From Gracilariopsis chorda (Eukaryota; Rhodophyta; Florideophyceae; Gracilariales; Gracilariaceae): 64,000 nt of DNA. The notes beneath the pieces were generated by a model. That model searched no databases, had not been told where the DNA came from, and saw only the letters and a program-made list of their open reading frames with translations. The translations under genes and the position numbers were made by a program. Positions 64,000 through 64,000 of this stretch are shown here, piece by piece. Where the stretch lies: assembly GCA_003194525.1 (NCBI GenBank), contig NBIV01000067.1, forward strand, positions 1-64,000, in the 5' to 3' direction. The stretch's first letter is position 1. Every line of letters starts with the position of its first letter.

Positions 64000-64000
64000 T

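Overview
The window looks like nuclear DNA of a red alga, most likely a florideophyte of the Chondrus type. This is inferred from intron-poor compact genes, a dense load of Ty1/copia and Ty3/gypsy retrotransposons, and a set of glycosyltransferases of the kind used for sulfated matrix glycans. No single marker proves the species. Two halves are clear: a repeat-rich, mostly dead region (about 1-43,800) and a gene island (about 45,900-64,000).

Bases 1-19,934 are a nested stack of retrotransposons. Copia family A is present as three partial internal regions joined through shared 801-bp LTRs (tail copy A0, host copy A1, 5'-deleted copy A2). Copia family B sits inside A1 on the minus strand, with LTRs at 6621-7399 and 12666-15035 and a 5-bp target duplication, and a second family-B LTR is a solo LTR inside the A1 5' LTR. 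A 5'-truncated non-LTR element lies inside the right B LTR between two identical 106-bp copies of target sequence. Both copia families carry a primer-binding site matching the inside of initiator tRNA-Met, a related U3 module and a nearly identical 38-39-nt leader motif.

Bases 19,935-28,833 hold an unrecognised element ('element C'). Two very long, mutated reading frames diverge from a 57-bp-arm inverted repeat. The rightward one ends in a probable double-stranded beta-helix (2-oxoglutarate/Fe oxygenase-like) domain. Further right are 21-bp tandem repeats, a small ORF, a multi-membrane-span protein, a coiled-coil gene and a perfect 20-bp-arm hairpin. The frames are broken mainly by in-frame stops that fit C-to-T or G-to-A changes, with few frameshifts.

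Bases 29,043-34,975 are a decayed minus-strand Ty3/gypsy element without recognisable LTRs. Bases 36,055-37,925 hold a minus-strand pseudogene of an SppA-type (S49) peptidase, split by an 823-bp inverted-repeat element. A second copy of that element interrupts the transposase of a pogo/Tc1-mariner-like transposon (39,158-43,043, TA target site, TIR CAGGTGAA). A 373-bp tandem pair follows.

The gene island encodes a five-finger C2H2 protein, four glycosyltransferase genes (a minus-strand GT2/GT13-like protein, GT47 exostosin-like, GT90 CAP10-like and a GT8-GT64 fusion), an FkbM-type methyltransferase and a beta-propeller membrane protein. After these come URM1 (one 85-nt intron), an LCAT/PDAT-like hydrolase and an unknown ORF. 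The clustered glycosyltransferases and methyltransferase probably act in Golgi assembly of a cell-wall or matrix polysaccharide.
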